Assembly (NCBI GenBank): GCA_020634415.1
Contig: JACKBT010000015.1
Location: forward strand, 49,375-113,374
Source of the DNA: Ardenticatenaceae bacterium
Lineage (GTDB): Bacteria > Chloroflexota > Anaerolineae > Promineifilales > Promineifilaceae
Direction: 5' to 3'
Length of the DNA: 64,000 nucleotides
Position 1 is the first letter of the stretch, and each line of letters begins with the position of its first letter. Shown piece by piece: positions 28,154-36,997 of this stretch. Below the pieces are notes generated by a model. The model worked only from the letters and a program-made list of their open reading frames with translations. It was not told where the DNA came from and ran no database searches. The position numbers and the translations under genes were made by a program.

Positions 28154-29341
28154 ATGTACAAAGCGACCCAACAGCAAACAAAACTGCATAACAAACAGCT
28201 TGTCCTCAAGACCATTTACAGTGAAGAGGCCATTAGTCGGGCGATGTTGGCACGGGCCACACATCTGACGCGGACGACGGTTTCTAACATTGTGACTGAG
28301 TTATTGGAGGATGGGCTGATTGCGGAGATTGGGCCAGGGCCGTCTTTGGGTGGCAAACGGCCGATTCTCCTCAGCCTGGTAGACAATGCCCGCACCCTCA
28401 TTAGCATTGACCTGGGCAACAGCGAATTTCGCGGCGGCACGTTCGACTTACGCGGCCGAATGCTGCACAATGTAAGCTTGCCCGTAGATGACTGCCAGGG
28501 TGAAGGGGCCGTGCAGCTTGTATATGATTTGATTGACCAACTTATTGCCCACAGCCGCAGCACGATTGGCGGTATTGGCATTGGCACACCGGGTGTCACC
28601 GATGCCCAACACGGTGTCGTTTATGAAGCGGTCAATTTGGGTTGGCACAATCTGCCGCTGAAGAATCTGTTGGAGACACGGTACGGCTTCCCCATTCACA
28701 TCGCCAACGACAGCCAGGTGGCCGTTTTGGGTGAATACATTTTTGGGCAGAATCAGGAGATGCCCAATTTGGTGGTGGTGAAGGCGGGACGAGGTATTAG
28801 CGCCGGTGTGGTAATAGACGGCCGTCTCTATATTGGCGAGCGGTCGGGACAGGGCGAAATTGGGCATGTGATGGTTGTGGAAAATGGCAAAGAGTGCCGC
28901 TGTGGGCATCGCGGCTGTCTGGAAACAGTGGCCGGCACTCGCGCCATCATTGAGCAGGCCCAGGCCATTGCCGAGGCCAACCCAGACTCCATCCTGCACC
29001 AGTTGGCCGATACGCTGGAAGCTATTAACACCGATGTCATCTATCAGGCTTTTGCCGCGGGGGATGAAACTATTAAGCAGATTGTGACCCAGGCTGGGCG
29101 TTATTTGGGGATGGCGGTGGCCCATTTGGTGGCCCTGCTTAATATTCAACATGTTGTGATTGGCGGGCGGCTGGCGCGATTTGGGGATTGGCTGGTAACG
29201 GCCGTTCGTCAAGAAATGGCGCGGCGTGTTTTGCCCAAAATTGCTGAGGAAACGGAAATTACTTTGAGTGAATTGGGCGATGATATTGTGATCCAGGGTG
29301 GGGCAGCTTTGCTGCTTTCCTGGGAATTGGAGTTGGTGTAA
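28154..29341 (+). CDS. ROK-family transcriptional regulator
   Basis: A 395-residue NagC/XylR-type repressor from ATG 28154; the frame extends to an upstream TTG with no support. The N-terminal winged HTH is at about 10-65 (SRAMLARATHLTRTTVSNIV), followed by a sugar-kinase-like ROK domain: ISIDLGNSEFRGG, GIGTPGV, the zinc-binding CRCGHRGCLE, and EIGHV. Its stop overlaps the NamZ start (GTAATG), so it heads and probably controls the cell-wall-sugar operon. The likely effector is an amino sugar or its phosphate. Confidence 0.87.
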   Translation: MYKATQQQTKLHNKQLVLKTIYSEEAISRAMLARATHLTRTTVSNIVTELLEDGLIAEIGPGPSLGGKRPILLSLVDNARTLISIDLGNSEFRGGTFDLRGRMLHNVSLPVDDCQGEGAVQLVYDLIDQLIAHSRSTIGGIGIGTPGVTDAQHGVVYEAVNLGWHNLPLKNLLETRYGFPIHIANDSQVAVLGEYIFGQNQEMPNLVVVKAGRGISAGVVIDGRLYIGERSGQGEIGHVMVVENGKECRCGHRGCLETVAGTRAIIEQAQAIAEANPDSILHQLADTLEAINTDVIYQAFAAGDETIKQIVTQAGRYLGMAVAHLVALLNIQHVVIGGRLARFGDWLVTAVRQEMARRVLPKIAEETEITLSELGDDIVIQGGAALLLSWELELV

Positions 29342-30492
29342 TGGCTGTGATTCCCGGCATTGAACTGTTGTGGCGCGATCATCGCACGATGCTGGAAGGG
29401 CGGCGTGTGGGGCTGGTGAGCAATGCCAGTGGTGTGACGCGCCAGTTGGTCAGCACCGTGACGCTGTTGCAGCAAATGCCCCATGTGGAACTGGCGGCTA
29501 TCTTTAGCCCGGAGCATGGTTTTGCGGCGGCGGAGCCAGATGGCACGGCCGTTTCTGATGCCATGTGGGGCGATGTGCCGATTTATAGTTTATACGGCCA
29601 TTCGCAGCGCCCCACTCCCGACATGCTGCAAGACCTGGACTTGCTTATTTTCGACATCCAAACGGTTGGTGTGCGCTTTTACACCTACCTCACCACCCTG
29701 CTCTACACCATGCAAGCCGCCGCCGAGCAGCATATTCCCCTCATCGTCTGCGACCGCCCCAATCCCCTTGGCGGCGAAGTTGTAGAGGGGCCGCTGCTGC
29801 AACCAGAATTTGCCAGCTTTGTGGGCTGCGGCCCGCTGCCCATTCGGCATGGCCTGACGATTGGCGAATTGGCGCGGTTGTTTAATGAGGTGTGGCAGGT
29901 GAACTGCCAATTAACCGTTGTCCCTTGCGAGGGCTGGCAGCGCGGCCTGTGGTTTGATGAGACGCATCTGCCCTGGGTGCCGCCTTCGCCCAATATGCCG
30001 AGGGGAGAGACGGCCGTTCTCTACCCTGGCACTTGCCTCATCGAAGGCACAAACCTGAGCGAGGGGCGCGGCACAGCCCTGCCCTTTGAGATTGTTGGTG
30101 CGCCCTGGCTGAATGGGCATCAATTGGCCGAACAACTAAACAAACTGGCCTTATCTGGCATCAAGTTTCGTCCTATGCAGTTTACACCCACTGCCAGCAA
30201 ATGGCAGGGCGAAGGCTGCCAGGGTGTGCAACTGCACGTCACGGACAAAAAAGCACTGCGCCCGGTGACGGCTGCCTTACACATGATTGCGCTTGTTCAT
30301 CAACAGTACCCTGAATTTGAATGGCGGCTGCCCCATTTTGACTATTTAGCCGGCACGGATGGGGTGAGAGAGATGTTGGGGGTGGGAACTCCTGCTGGCC
30401 TAACGGCCGTTGCCGACATCATTGCCTCCTGGCAAACGGACCTCACCCACTTCCAAAAACAAAGCCAAAGGATATATCTGTATCCAAATTGA
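29341..30492 (+). CDS. namZ: NamZ-type exo-beta-N-acetylmuramidase (DUF1343)
   Basis: A 383-residue member of the DUF1343 family. The B. subtilis member NamZ (YbbC) removes MurNAc from non-reducing ends of peptidoglycan fragments. Conserved segments: GIELLWRDHRTMLEGRRVGLVSN, FSPEHGF, DIQTVGVRFYTY, CDRPNPLGG, VPPSPNMP and LYPGTCLIEGTNLSEGRGT. No signal peptide is visible, so unlike secreted NamZ it should act in the cytoplasm on imported disaccharides. Its start overlaps the ROK gene stop. The neighbouring GH20, kinase/MurQ and ABC importer strongly support muropeptide salvage. Confidence 0.9.
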   Translation: MAVIPGIELLWRDHRTMLEGRRVGLVSNASGVTRQLVSTVTLLQQMPHVELAAIFSPEHGFAAAEPDGTAVSDAMWGDVPIYSLYGHSQRPTPDMLQDLDLLIFDIQTVGVRFYTYLTTLLYTMQAAAEQHIPLIVCDRPNPLGGEVVEGPLLQPEFASFVGCGPLPIRHGLTIGELARLFNEVWQVNCQLTVVPCEGWQRGLWFDETHLPWVPPSPNMPRGETAVLYPGTCLIEGTNLSEGRGTALPFEIVGAPWLNGHQLAEQLNKLALSGIKFRPMQFTPTASKWQGEGCQGVQLHVTDKKALRPVTAALHMIALVHQQYPEFEWRLPHFDYLAGTDGVREMLGVGTPAGLTAVADIIASWQTDLTHFQKQSQRIYLYPN

Positions 30493-30551
30493 CCCTTATC
30501 CGTAATCAGTAATCGGATAACGGACGGCCAATTACTGAACAGGAGAAATCT

Positions 30552-31637
30552 ATGACGACACCCGCTATTTCCCCCCCCACAACCACCGACCCCACCCCCA
30601 CGCTCACCGAACGGCTCAAGCACATTGCCAACAGCTACGTTGTACGCAAAATCCTCAAAGCCATTGTCACAGCCTGGGCCGTCACCACCTTTACCTTCTT
30701 TCTCATTCGTCTGCTCCCCGGCAACCCCATCGAGCAATACACCAATCAACTCGTCACCACCTACGGCATCCCCTACCACGAAGCTCTGGATCAGGCCAAG
30801 GCCCTTTTTGCCATAGATTTTAACCAGCCCATCATCTACCAATATATCAACTTCATGGGCAATCTCCTGAATGGCAACATGGGCAACTCCATTCTTTCCC
30901 CTGGTACGCCCGTCACCGACATCTTGCTTACCTGGCTGCCCTGGACGGTCTTCAGCGTTGGCTCCGGCCTCATTTTTAGCTTTCTCATTGGGGTCATCTT
31001 GGGTTTGCTCATGGCCTACCGACGCGACTCGATTTTTGACCATATTCTTACCATCTACGCCTCGGTGATGACCTCTGTGCCCAATTACCTCATCGCCCTC
31101 ATCGTCGTCCTCTACTTTGGCACACGCTGGCAGGTTTTCCCCATCGCCCAAATGCGTGGTGTCCTTTCGCCCGGTGTCAAACCAGAACTTAGTTTAGCTT
31201 TTGTCCAAGATGCTATTTTCCATGCCTTTTTGCCCGTGCTCATCTACACCATTACGGGCATGGGTGGTTGGATGTTGACCATGAAGAGCAGCACGATTGG
31301 CGTTTTGGAGGAGGATTATGTGACCATCTCCCGCGCTAAGGGCTTAAAGGATAACCGCATTTTATCGGCCTATGTGGGACGCAATGCCTCGCTGCCCATC
31401 TTCACCCAGTTAGCCATCGCCATTGGCTTCATTGTGGGCGGTTCGGTCATCATTGAATCTATTTTCCAATATCGCGGCCTGGGGCTGACACTGTTGCAGA
31501 GTGTGCAGCGACGTGATTACACGGTGATGCAGGGCGGTTTTCTCCTCCTCACTTTTTCTGTCATTCTGGCAAATTTAATGGCTGATATTTTGTACAGTTG
31601 GATCGATCCGCGCATTCGTCTAGAGGATAAGCGGTAA
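30552..31637 (+). CDS. Peptide-type ABC transporter permease (DppB-like)
   Basis: A 361-residue inner-membrane permease with six predicted helices. The first follows an N-terminal cytoplasmic stretch (VTTFTFFLIRLLPGNP). The EAA coupling loop is recognisable in YVTISRAKGLKDNRIL. It would form the channel with the next gene product and import oligopeptide-like or muropeptide substrates. The start has AGGAG 7 bases before ATG. It sits 59 bases after namZ within an unbroken same-strand run, so co-regulation is likely. Confidence 0.9.
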   Translation: MTTPAISPPTTTDPTPTLTERLKHIANSYVVRKILKAIVTAWAVTTFTFFLIRLLPGNPIEQYTNQLVTTYGIPYHEALDQAKALFAIDFNQPIIYQYINFMGNLLNGNMGNSILSPGTPVTDILLTWLPWTVFSVGSGLIFSFLIGVILGLLMAYRRDSIFDHILTIYASVMTSVPNYLIALIVVLYFGTRWQVFPIAQMRGVLSPGVKPELSLAFVQDAIFHAFLPVLIYTITGMGGWMLTMKSSTIGVLEEDYVTISRAKGLKDNRILSAYVGRNASLPIFTQLAIAIGFIVGGSVIIESIFQYRGLGLTLLQSVQRRDYTVMQGGFLLLTFSVILANLMADILYSWIDPRIRLEDKR

Positions 31638-31650
31638 AGGAGCAGCGATT

Positions 31651-32553
31651 ATGGTAGCAAAAGAATCTCATCCTCTTTGGGAGAAGGTGGTGCAAACGGC
31701 CGATTCCATCCGTACTACCCTGCGCATCATGCGCTACAACCGCGTGGGTTACATCGGCTTCCTGGCTATTGTGGCCATCGTCCTCATCTCCTACGTCGGC
31801 CCCTTCTTCATCGAGCTAGACAATAACACCAAAATTGACCAGATTTACCACACCCCATCCGCCGAACATTGGCTGGGAACAGACAATTCGGGGCGAGACA
31901 TCTTCTCCCAGATTATTCACGGAGGGCGGGATGTGCTGGCGGTAGGCTTTGCGGCGGGCATCATCTCCACCGTCATTGGTGTGACGTTTGGCACATTGGC
32001 GGGGTTTGTCGGCGGCCGCATAGACAGCTTCATCGTGGCCATCACCGACTTCATTTTGACCATTCCTCGCTTTCCGCTGTTGGTTGTTCTGGCCTCCATG
32101 CTCACCTTCGACAAAAACGTCTACCTGGGCATCGTTCTCGGCTTGCTCAACTGGCCGTCCCTGCTCCGAGCAATTCGCTCCCAGGCTCTATCATTGCGCG
32201 AACGGGACTTTATCTCCGCCGCCCGTGCTCTTGATTTGGGTACACCCCACATCATCTTCCGCGAAATTGTGCCTAACATGATGTCCTACATCATCATCAG
32301 CTTCACCCTGGCAATGACGGGCGCGATTTATGCGCTGGTGGGTCTGGTTTTGCTCGGCCTCGCGCCCTACTCCGGTGTGAACTGGGGTGTCATGCTCAGT
32401 CTGGCTTACAATCGAGGGGCATTGTACTTCTCCGACAGCATCTGGTACATCATGAGTCCCGTTGTAGCGATTGGCCTGCTGCAACTGTCGCTGATTACGA
32501 TGAATCGCTCTCTGGAACTAATTTTTAATCCCCGTTTACGGACGGAGGCGTAA
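31651..32553 (+). CDS. Peptide-type ABC transporter permease (DppC-like)
   Basis: A 300-residue second permease. An N-terminal helix (VGYIGFLAIVAIVLISYVGPF) and the DppC-type extracytoplasmic segment HWLGTDNSGRDIFSQIIHGG are seen; the EAA loop is RERDFISAARALDLGTP. It starts 13 bases after the first permease behind AAGGAG. A GAGACT-type hairpin then separates it from the two ATPase genes. Confidence 0.9.
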   Translation: MVAKESHPLWEKVVQTADSIRTTLRIMRYNRVGYIGFLAIVAIVLISYVGPFFIELDNNTKIDQIYHTPSAEHWLGTDNSGRDIFSQIIHGGRDVLAVGFAAGIISTVIGVTFGTLAGFVGGRIDSFIVAITDFILTIPRFPLLVVLASMLTFDKNVYLGIVLGLLNWPSLLRAIRSQALSLRERDFISAARALDLGTPHIIFREIVPNMMSYIIISFTLAMTGAIYALVGLVLLGLAPYSGVNWGVMLSLAYNRGALYFSDSIWYIMSPVVAIGLLQLSLITMNRSLELIFNPRLRTEA

Positions 32554-32558
32554 CAAAG

Positions 32559-32600
32559 ATTAGAGACTAGAGGTTAAGCGTCTCCAGTCTCTAGTCTCCC
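32559..32600. repeat. GAGACTGG-type hairpin (copy 3)
   Basis: Short copy: TAGAGACTAGAGG on the left, TCTCCAGTCTCTAGTCTCC on the right, inside the ABC transporter operon. It could attenuate expression of the ATPase genes relative to the permeases. Confidence 0.75.
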
Positions 32601-32609
32601 TCAAAAACC

Positions 32610-33677
32610 ATGACACAGAACGAATATACAAAGATGGTAATGTCTGACCCCCACGCGCCGCTCCGTCTGGAGAATGTGCATATTGGCTACAAGACAGCGA
32701 AGGGGCGGGTGCAAGCAATTCGCGGGGTAAGCCTGGCTTTTAAGTCGGGCGAGAGTATGGCCTTAATTGGCGAAAGTGGGTCGGGCAAAACAACGTTGGG
32801 GCTGGGCATTGTGCGGCTGCTGGTGAAAACGGCCGAAATCCACCAAGGTTCCATCCTCTACCGCCGCAACGATAAAGAAGTAGACGTTCTCCATCTCAAC
32901 CCCGAAGATTTACGCCAATTCCGCTGGCAAGAGTGCGCGATGGTCTTCCAATCGGCACTCAACGCCTTCAACCCCGTTTTGCGCGTGTGGGAACAGATTT
33001 GGGACACAGCCAAAGCACACGGCTGGCGCGACAAAGAGGCCGTGCGTCAACAGGCTTTAGATTTGCTCAACTTTGTGCAGTTGGATGCCAAACGGGTGAT
33101 TGATGCGTATCCTCACGAGTTGAGCGGGGGCATGCGCCAACGTGTGCTCATCGCCATGTCGCTACTGCTCAATCCGCAAATTCTTATTCTGGATGAGCCA
33201 ACCACTGCGCTGGATATTTTGACGCAGCGCACCATCATTACCTTGCTGCGCCGCCTGAAAGAAGAGAAGAATTTCACGATGGTCTTCATCTCGCACGATT
33301 TGGCGATTGCGGCCGAATTGGCAGACCGCATTGCCACGATGTATGCGGGGCGGGTGGTGGAGGTGGGGCCTACTGAGGAGCTGTTTTACAGTCCACGTCA
33401 TCCATATACGCTGGGCCTCATCCGGGCCGTGCCTACGGTAACGGGTGGCTTTGAGGAGTTGGCCTCGATTCCCGGCTCGCCGCCAGATTTCATTAATATG
33501 CCTACTGGCTGCAAGTTCCATCCTCGCTGCGGCTTTGCCACAGAAAGGTGTCAGCAGGAGGAGCCGGATTTGGAGCCGGTGAGTGATAAGCATTTTACGG
33601 CTTGCTGGCACTGGCGTGAGGTGAAGCTGGAAGTAGATGAGTGGAATAAGGGGCGCGAAGCAGCGGCGATAGGGTAA
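32610..33677 (+). CDS. Peptide ABC transporter ATP-binding protein (DppD/OppD-like)
   Basis: A 355-residue ATPase energising import. Walker A GESGSGKTT (about 55-63), signature LSGGMRQR, Walker B LILDEPT, H-loop in FISHDLAIAAE. The C-terminal oligopeptide-transporter extension has clustered Cys residues (CKFHPRCGFATERC), a known iron-sulfur-like feature of this family. A second in-frame ATG (32640, MSDPHAPL) could be the true start, since neither has a strong ribosome-binding site. The next ATPase begins 2 bases after the stop. Confidence 0.9.
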   Translation: MTQNEYTKMVMSDPHAPLRLENVHIGYKTAKGRVQAIRGVSLAFKSGESMALIGESGSGKTTLGLGIVRLLVKTAEIHQGSILYRRNDKEVDVLHLNPEDLRQFRWQECAMVFQSALNAFNPVLRVWEQIWDTAKAHGWRDKEAVRQQALDLLNFVQLDAKRVIDAYPHELSGGMRQRVLIAMSLLLNPQILILDEPTTALDILTQRTIITLLRRLKEEKNFTMVFISHDLAIAAELADRIATMYAGRVVEVGPTEELFYSPRHPYTLGLIRAVPTVTGGFEELASIPGSPPDFINMPTGCKFHPRCGFATERCQQEEPDLEPVSDKHFTACWHWREVKLEVDEWNKGREAAAIG

Positions 33678-33679
33678 TT

Positions 33680-34672
33680 ATGACAGCACTAATTGAACTA
33701 AAAGATGTGACACGGACTTTTGGCGGAGGGAAGGAGAAGATAACGGCCGTTGACAATATCTCTCTCACCATCAACAAAGGCGACATTGTGTGCCTGGTGG
33801 GCGAAAGCGGCTGCGGCAAAAGCACCACCGGGGCTATGGTGGCTGGCTTATTGTCTGTTTCGGCTGGCGAAGTCCATTATTTGGGAAACGATATTGCCAT
33901 TATGGACAAATCCCAATACAGAACCTATCGTCATGGGGTGCAAATTGTGCATCAAGACCCCTACGCCTCGCTCAACCCCACCCAAACTGTGGAGCAGATG
34001 CTGATGACTCCCCTGCTCCATCACAAGGTGGTATCCAACCGAACGGCCGCTCGCCAACGCGCCATTGAACTGCTGGAAATTGTTGACCTGACCCCCGCCG
34101 AAGAAGTAATGGCCAAACACCCGCACCAACTAAGCGGCGGGCAGCGGCAGCGCGTTTCGGTGGCCCGTGCCCTCACCCTCAACCCCTCGTTCATTGTCGC
34201 CGATGAGGCCGTTTCGATGGTGGATGTGTCGCTGCGTGTCAGTATTTTGAAGATGCTCACGCGGCTGCGCACAGAATTAGATGTTACCTTTTTATTCATT
34301 ACCCATGATCTGGCTCTGGCCAAGTATTTTGCCTGGGATGGTGGGCGTATTATTGTGATGTATTTGGGGCGCATTGTAGAGGAAGGGCCAACGCAGCGGG
34401 TGATTCAAAACCCACGCCACCCGTATACCCAGGCTTTGTTATCGGCCGTGCCCGAAGCGGACCCCAACATTGCCCGCCGCAAGCAGCCTTTGGAGCTGCG
34501 CAGTGCCGATATTCCCAGTTTGCTAGATTTGCCCACTGGCTGCACCTTCCATCCCCGCTGCCCTTATTTTGTGCCGGGTGTGTGCGATACGGCCGTTCCC
34601 CCTCTCGTCACTGTTCCTGGTGGCGGCCGCGCCGCCTGCCCCATCATAAATAAAGAGGCTGTGTCCGTATGA
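33680..34672 (+). CDS. Peptide ABC transporter ATP-binding protein (OppF/DppF-like)
   Basis: A 330-residue partner ATPase. Walker A GESGCGKST, signature LSGGQRQR, and a Walker B reading FIVADEAVSMVDVS, with Ala where the family often has Pro. The C-terminus has CTFHPRCPYFVPGVC. It forms the ATPase heterodimer with the preceding protein. The stop overlaps the start of a tiny membrane protein gene (ATGA). Confidence 0.9.
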   Translation: MTALIELKDVTRTFGGGKEKITAVDNISLTINKGDIVCLVGESGCGKSTTGAMVAGLLSVSAGEVHYLGNDIAIMDKSQYRTYRHGVQIVHQDPYASLNPTQTVEQMLMTPLLHHKVVSNRTAARQRAIELLEIVDLTPAEEVMAKHPHQLSGGQRQRVSVARALTLNPSFIVADEAVSMVDVSLRVSILKMLTRLRTELDVTFLFITHDLALAKYFAWDGGRIIVMYLGRIVEEGPTQRVIQNPRHPYTQALLSAVPEADPNIARRKQPLELRSADIPSLLDLPTGCTFHPRCPYFVPGVCDTAVPPLVTVPGGGRAACPIINKEAVSV

Positions 34673-34854
34673 TAGATACCAACATCGGTTACGCAGGCTT
34701 CCGCATCGGCATGTTCATCGTCACCCTATCGGGTCTGCTTGTGTTGTTTACCGAACCAGAAACGGCCGCTCACGTCATCTCCATCGTCACCCTCATCTTC
34801 GGCCTAATATTCACACTTATTATTGTTGTTTTAGTAAGGATTGGACAAAAGTAA
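34669..34854 (+). CDS. Small two-helix membrane protein in the ABC operon
   Basis: A 61-residue protein translationally coupled (ATGA overlap) to the OppF-like gene. It is made of two hydrophobic segments (about 11-26 FRIGMFIVTLSGLLVLF and 36-57) separated by a short ETAAHV loop. I recognise no family. Position and coupling suggest an accessory subunit of the transporter or a membrane tether for the ATPases; this is inference. An AACGGCCGCT motif copy falls in the loop. Confidence 0.65.
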   Translation: MIDTNIGYAGFRIGMFIVTLSGLLVLFTEPETAAHVISIVTLIFGLIFTLIIVVLVRIGQK

Positions 34855-34856
34855 CC

Positions 34857-34919
34857 GGAGACTAGAGACTGGAGACTTGTTGAATCTTTAGTCTCCAGTC
34901 TCTAGTCTCCAATCTCCCT
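34857..34919. repeat. GAGACTGG-type hairpin (copy 4, most perfect)
   Basis: Left arm GGAGACTAGAGACTGGAGAC and right arm GTCTCCAGTCTCTAGTCTCC are perfect complements, with a loop of about 16 bases. It lies between the transporter ATPase block and the binding-protein gene. It is followed by degenerate TTACGATTTACC repeats (34943-34979). Confidence 0.88.
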
Positions 34920-35005
34920 TTAAGGAGGTGAGGCCACATAGCAAATTACGATTTACCATTAACCATTTACGATTTACCCACATATTTTCAAAAGGAGTTA
35001 AGGAA

Positions 35006-36943
35006 GTGAAGCATAAAAAATTCTATCTACTAGCACTAACAATCATAGCCAGCCTGATTATGGTTGCTTGCCAACCCCAGGTTGTCGAAGTCACCCGCGT
35101 TATCACCGAAACCCAGGTCGAAACCGTGACCGAAGAAGTACAAGTCGAAGTGACCCGCATCGTAGAAGGTGAAGTTGTCGTCGAAACAGTCACCGAACAA
35201 GTTGAAGTGACCCGCGTCATCGAAGTGGAAGTTCCCGCCGAAGGTGAAGGCGATGGTGGTAGTGGTGTCAGCGAATTCCACACCGCCTGGCCCTACACCC
35301 CTCCGCCCTCCGGCCACTTCAACACCTTCGTCACCGATGGCATGTCTTTGAGCATCTACCAGCCTTTGATGGAGCCATCCCTCTTCTTCTACGTCTGGCA
35401 CGACCAAAGCTGGATGCCCCTCGCTGGCGACTCTTGGGAGTGGATTGATGACACCAACTTGCAAGTTAAACTGCACGAAGGTGCCGTCTGGAGTGATGGT
35501 TCCCCCTTCACCGCACAAGATGTCGTAGACACATTTACCATTCGCCGCCTTCTCGGCTCCTCCGAATGGGAATACATGACCGAAATCGTGGCTTTGGATG
35601 ACTACACTGTAGAATTCCATCTGATCGAGCCATCCACCACCTTCGCCCGCCGCGTTCTGTCCCGTGCTGTCAGCATTCGCGCCTCATCCGTCTATGGTGA
35701 ATTCGCGGCCCGCACCCAAGAATTGATAGACCAGGGTCTCGATTCTAGTGCTGAAGAATGGCAAGCTCTTTTGCAAGAGTTCAACGAGTTCCGTCCTGAG
35801 GATATGGTTGTCCTCGGCCCCTTCAAGATCGATCCCAACAGCATCACCGACTCTCAGATGATCTTGAACAAAAACGAAACCTCCTTCATGGCCGACTGGG
35901 TCAAATTCGACCGCATCGTCAACTTCAACGGTGAAACACCCGATGTCACCCCCTTGGTCCTGGCCCGTCAGGTAGACTACGCTACGCATGGCTTCCCGCC
36001 AGCAACCGAAGCTCAGTTCATTGCTGATGGTACACGCATCATTCGCGGCCCGCTCTACACCGGCCCAGCCCTCTACTTCAACATGACCATCCATCCCTTC
36101 GAGATGCCCGAATTCCGTCAAGCATTGGCCTACGCCCTTGACCGTGACGAAAATGGCTTCGTCTCCCTGGCTGAATCTGGCAAGCGCCAGGTCATGATGA
36201 CTGGTTTTGCCGACAGCGTAGCTGGAACCTGGCTCACCGATGAAACCAAAGCTGCCCTGGATCATTATGATTACGATGTAGCCAAAGCTGAGGAAATTTT
36301 GTTGGGCTTAGGCTTTAGCCGCGACAGTGACGGCGTATGGCTCGATGACACCGGCGCCCGGATGGAGTTTGAACTGACAGCTCCGGCCGAATTCGCTGAC
36401 TGGTCTGCCGCAGCCGAGAACGTAGCGGAACAATTGACCGAGTTTGGCATTGCCACGACCTTCCGTGGTGTCAACTTCCAGCAGCATCCTGTGGATGTCC
36501 GCGCTGGTGACTTCGAGATGGCTATCCGTGACTGGGGTGCAGCCAACCCGCATCCGTCCTTTGCTTATCGCACAGACTTCACCTCCTACAATGGTGCTGG
36601 TGGTGAGGCTGTGACCGGTGGTGAAGGTATGGCCTGGCCGCTGGTACAACAAACCTCCATGGGCGAGATGGATCTGGATGCGATGTCTATTGCCGCTGGC
36701 AGTGGTGGCGATGAGGCCGCTCAGAAAGACATCATCAACCAATTGGCTTTGGCCTACAACGAGCTGCTGCCGCAAATCCCCTTGTGGGAACGTTACGGCA
36801 ACAACCCTGCTTCGCAGGTGCGTGTGGCTGGTTGGCCGGCCGATGGCGACCCCATCTACAACAATGGCCCCTACGGCGATCCGTTTGTGACCTATCTGTT
36901 GTTGACGGGTACGCTGTATCCGGCTCCTGGTAACGGGAATTAA
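35006..36943 (+). CDS. ABC transporter substrate-binding lipoprotein (family 5, peptide type)
   Basis: A 645-residue solute-binding lipoprotein. The GTG at 35006 is chosen: AAAGGAG is about 9 bases upstream and the product begins MKHKKFYLLALTIIASLIMVAC, a signal peptide with lipobox Cys22. Residues about 24-85 form a Val/Glu/Thr-rich repeat linker (VEVTRVI, VETVTEEVQ, VEVTRIVEGE, VEVTRVIEVEVP), then an acidic-glycine hinge. The SBP_bac_5 domain follows (VDTFTIRRLLGSSEWEYM, FRQALAYALDRDENG). Context suggests muropeptides or amino-sugar disaccharides as ligand. It is in the same operon as the permeases but behind a repeat, which may allow separate, higher expression. Confidence 0.9.
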   Translation: MKHKKFYLLALTIIASLIMVACQPQVVEVTRVITETQVETVTEEVQVEVTRIVEGEVVVETVTEQVEVTRVIEVEVPAEGEGDGGSGVSEFHTAWPYTPPPSGHFNTFVTDGMSLSIYQPLMEPSLFFYVWHDQSWMPLAGDSWEWIDDTNLQVKLHEGAVWSDGSPFTAQDVVDTFTIRRLLGSSEWEYMTEIVALDDYTVEFHLIEPSTTFARRVLSRAVSIRASSVYGEFAARTQELIDQGLDSSAEEWQALLQEFNEFRPEDMVVLGPFKIDPNSITDSQMILNKNETSFMADWVKFDRIVNFNGETPDVTPLVLARQVDYATHGFPPATEAQFIADGTRIIRGPLYTGPALYFNMTIHPFEMPEFRQALAYALDRDENGFVSLAESGKRQVMMTGFADSVAGTWLTDETKAALDHYDYDVAKAEEILLGLGFSRDSDGVWLDDTGARMEFELTAPAEFADWSAAAENVAEQLTEFGIATTFRGVNFQQHPVDVRAGDFEMAIRDWGAANPHPSFAYRTDFTSYNGAGGEAVTGGEGMAWPLVQQTSMGEMDLDAMSIAAGSGGDEAAQKDIINQLALAYNELLPQIPLWERYGNNPASQVRVAGWPADGDPIYNNGPYGDPFVTYLLLTGTLYPAPGNGN

Positions 36944-36951
36944 GTAGTATG

Positions 36952-36987
36952 AGATTGGGTCAATCTTGAAGATTGACCCAATCTTTC
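36952..36987 (+). terminator. Hairpin after the binding-protein gene
   Basis: Perfect 16-base inverted repeat AGATTGGGTCAATCTT / AAGATTGACCCAATCT (36952-36967, 36969-36984) with only a few Ts behind. It looks like a partial terminator or 3' stabiliser, so the lipoprotein may be made in excess over downstream enzymes. Confidence 0.6.
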
Positions 36988-36997
36988 ATTGAACAAG

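Noticed and set aside
30342..31151. 269-codon minus-strand frame over the permease gene
   Set aside because: Antisense to a clear DppB-like permease; glycine/glutamate-rich pseudo-protein.
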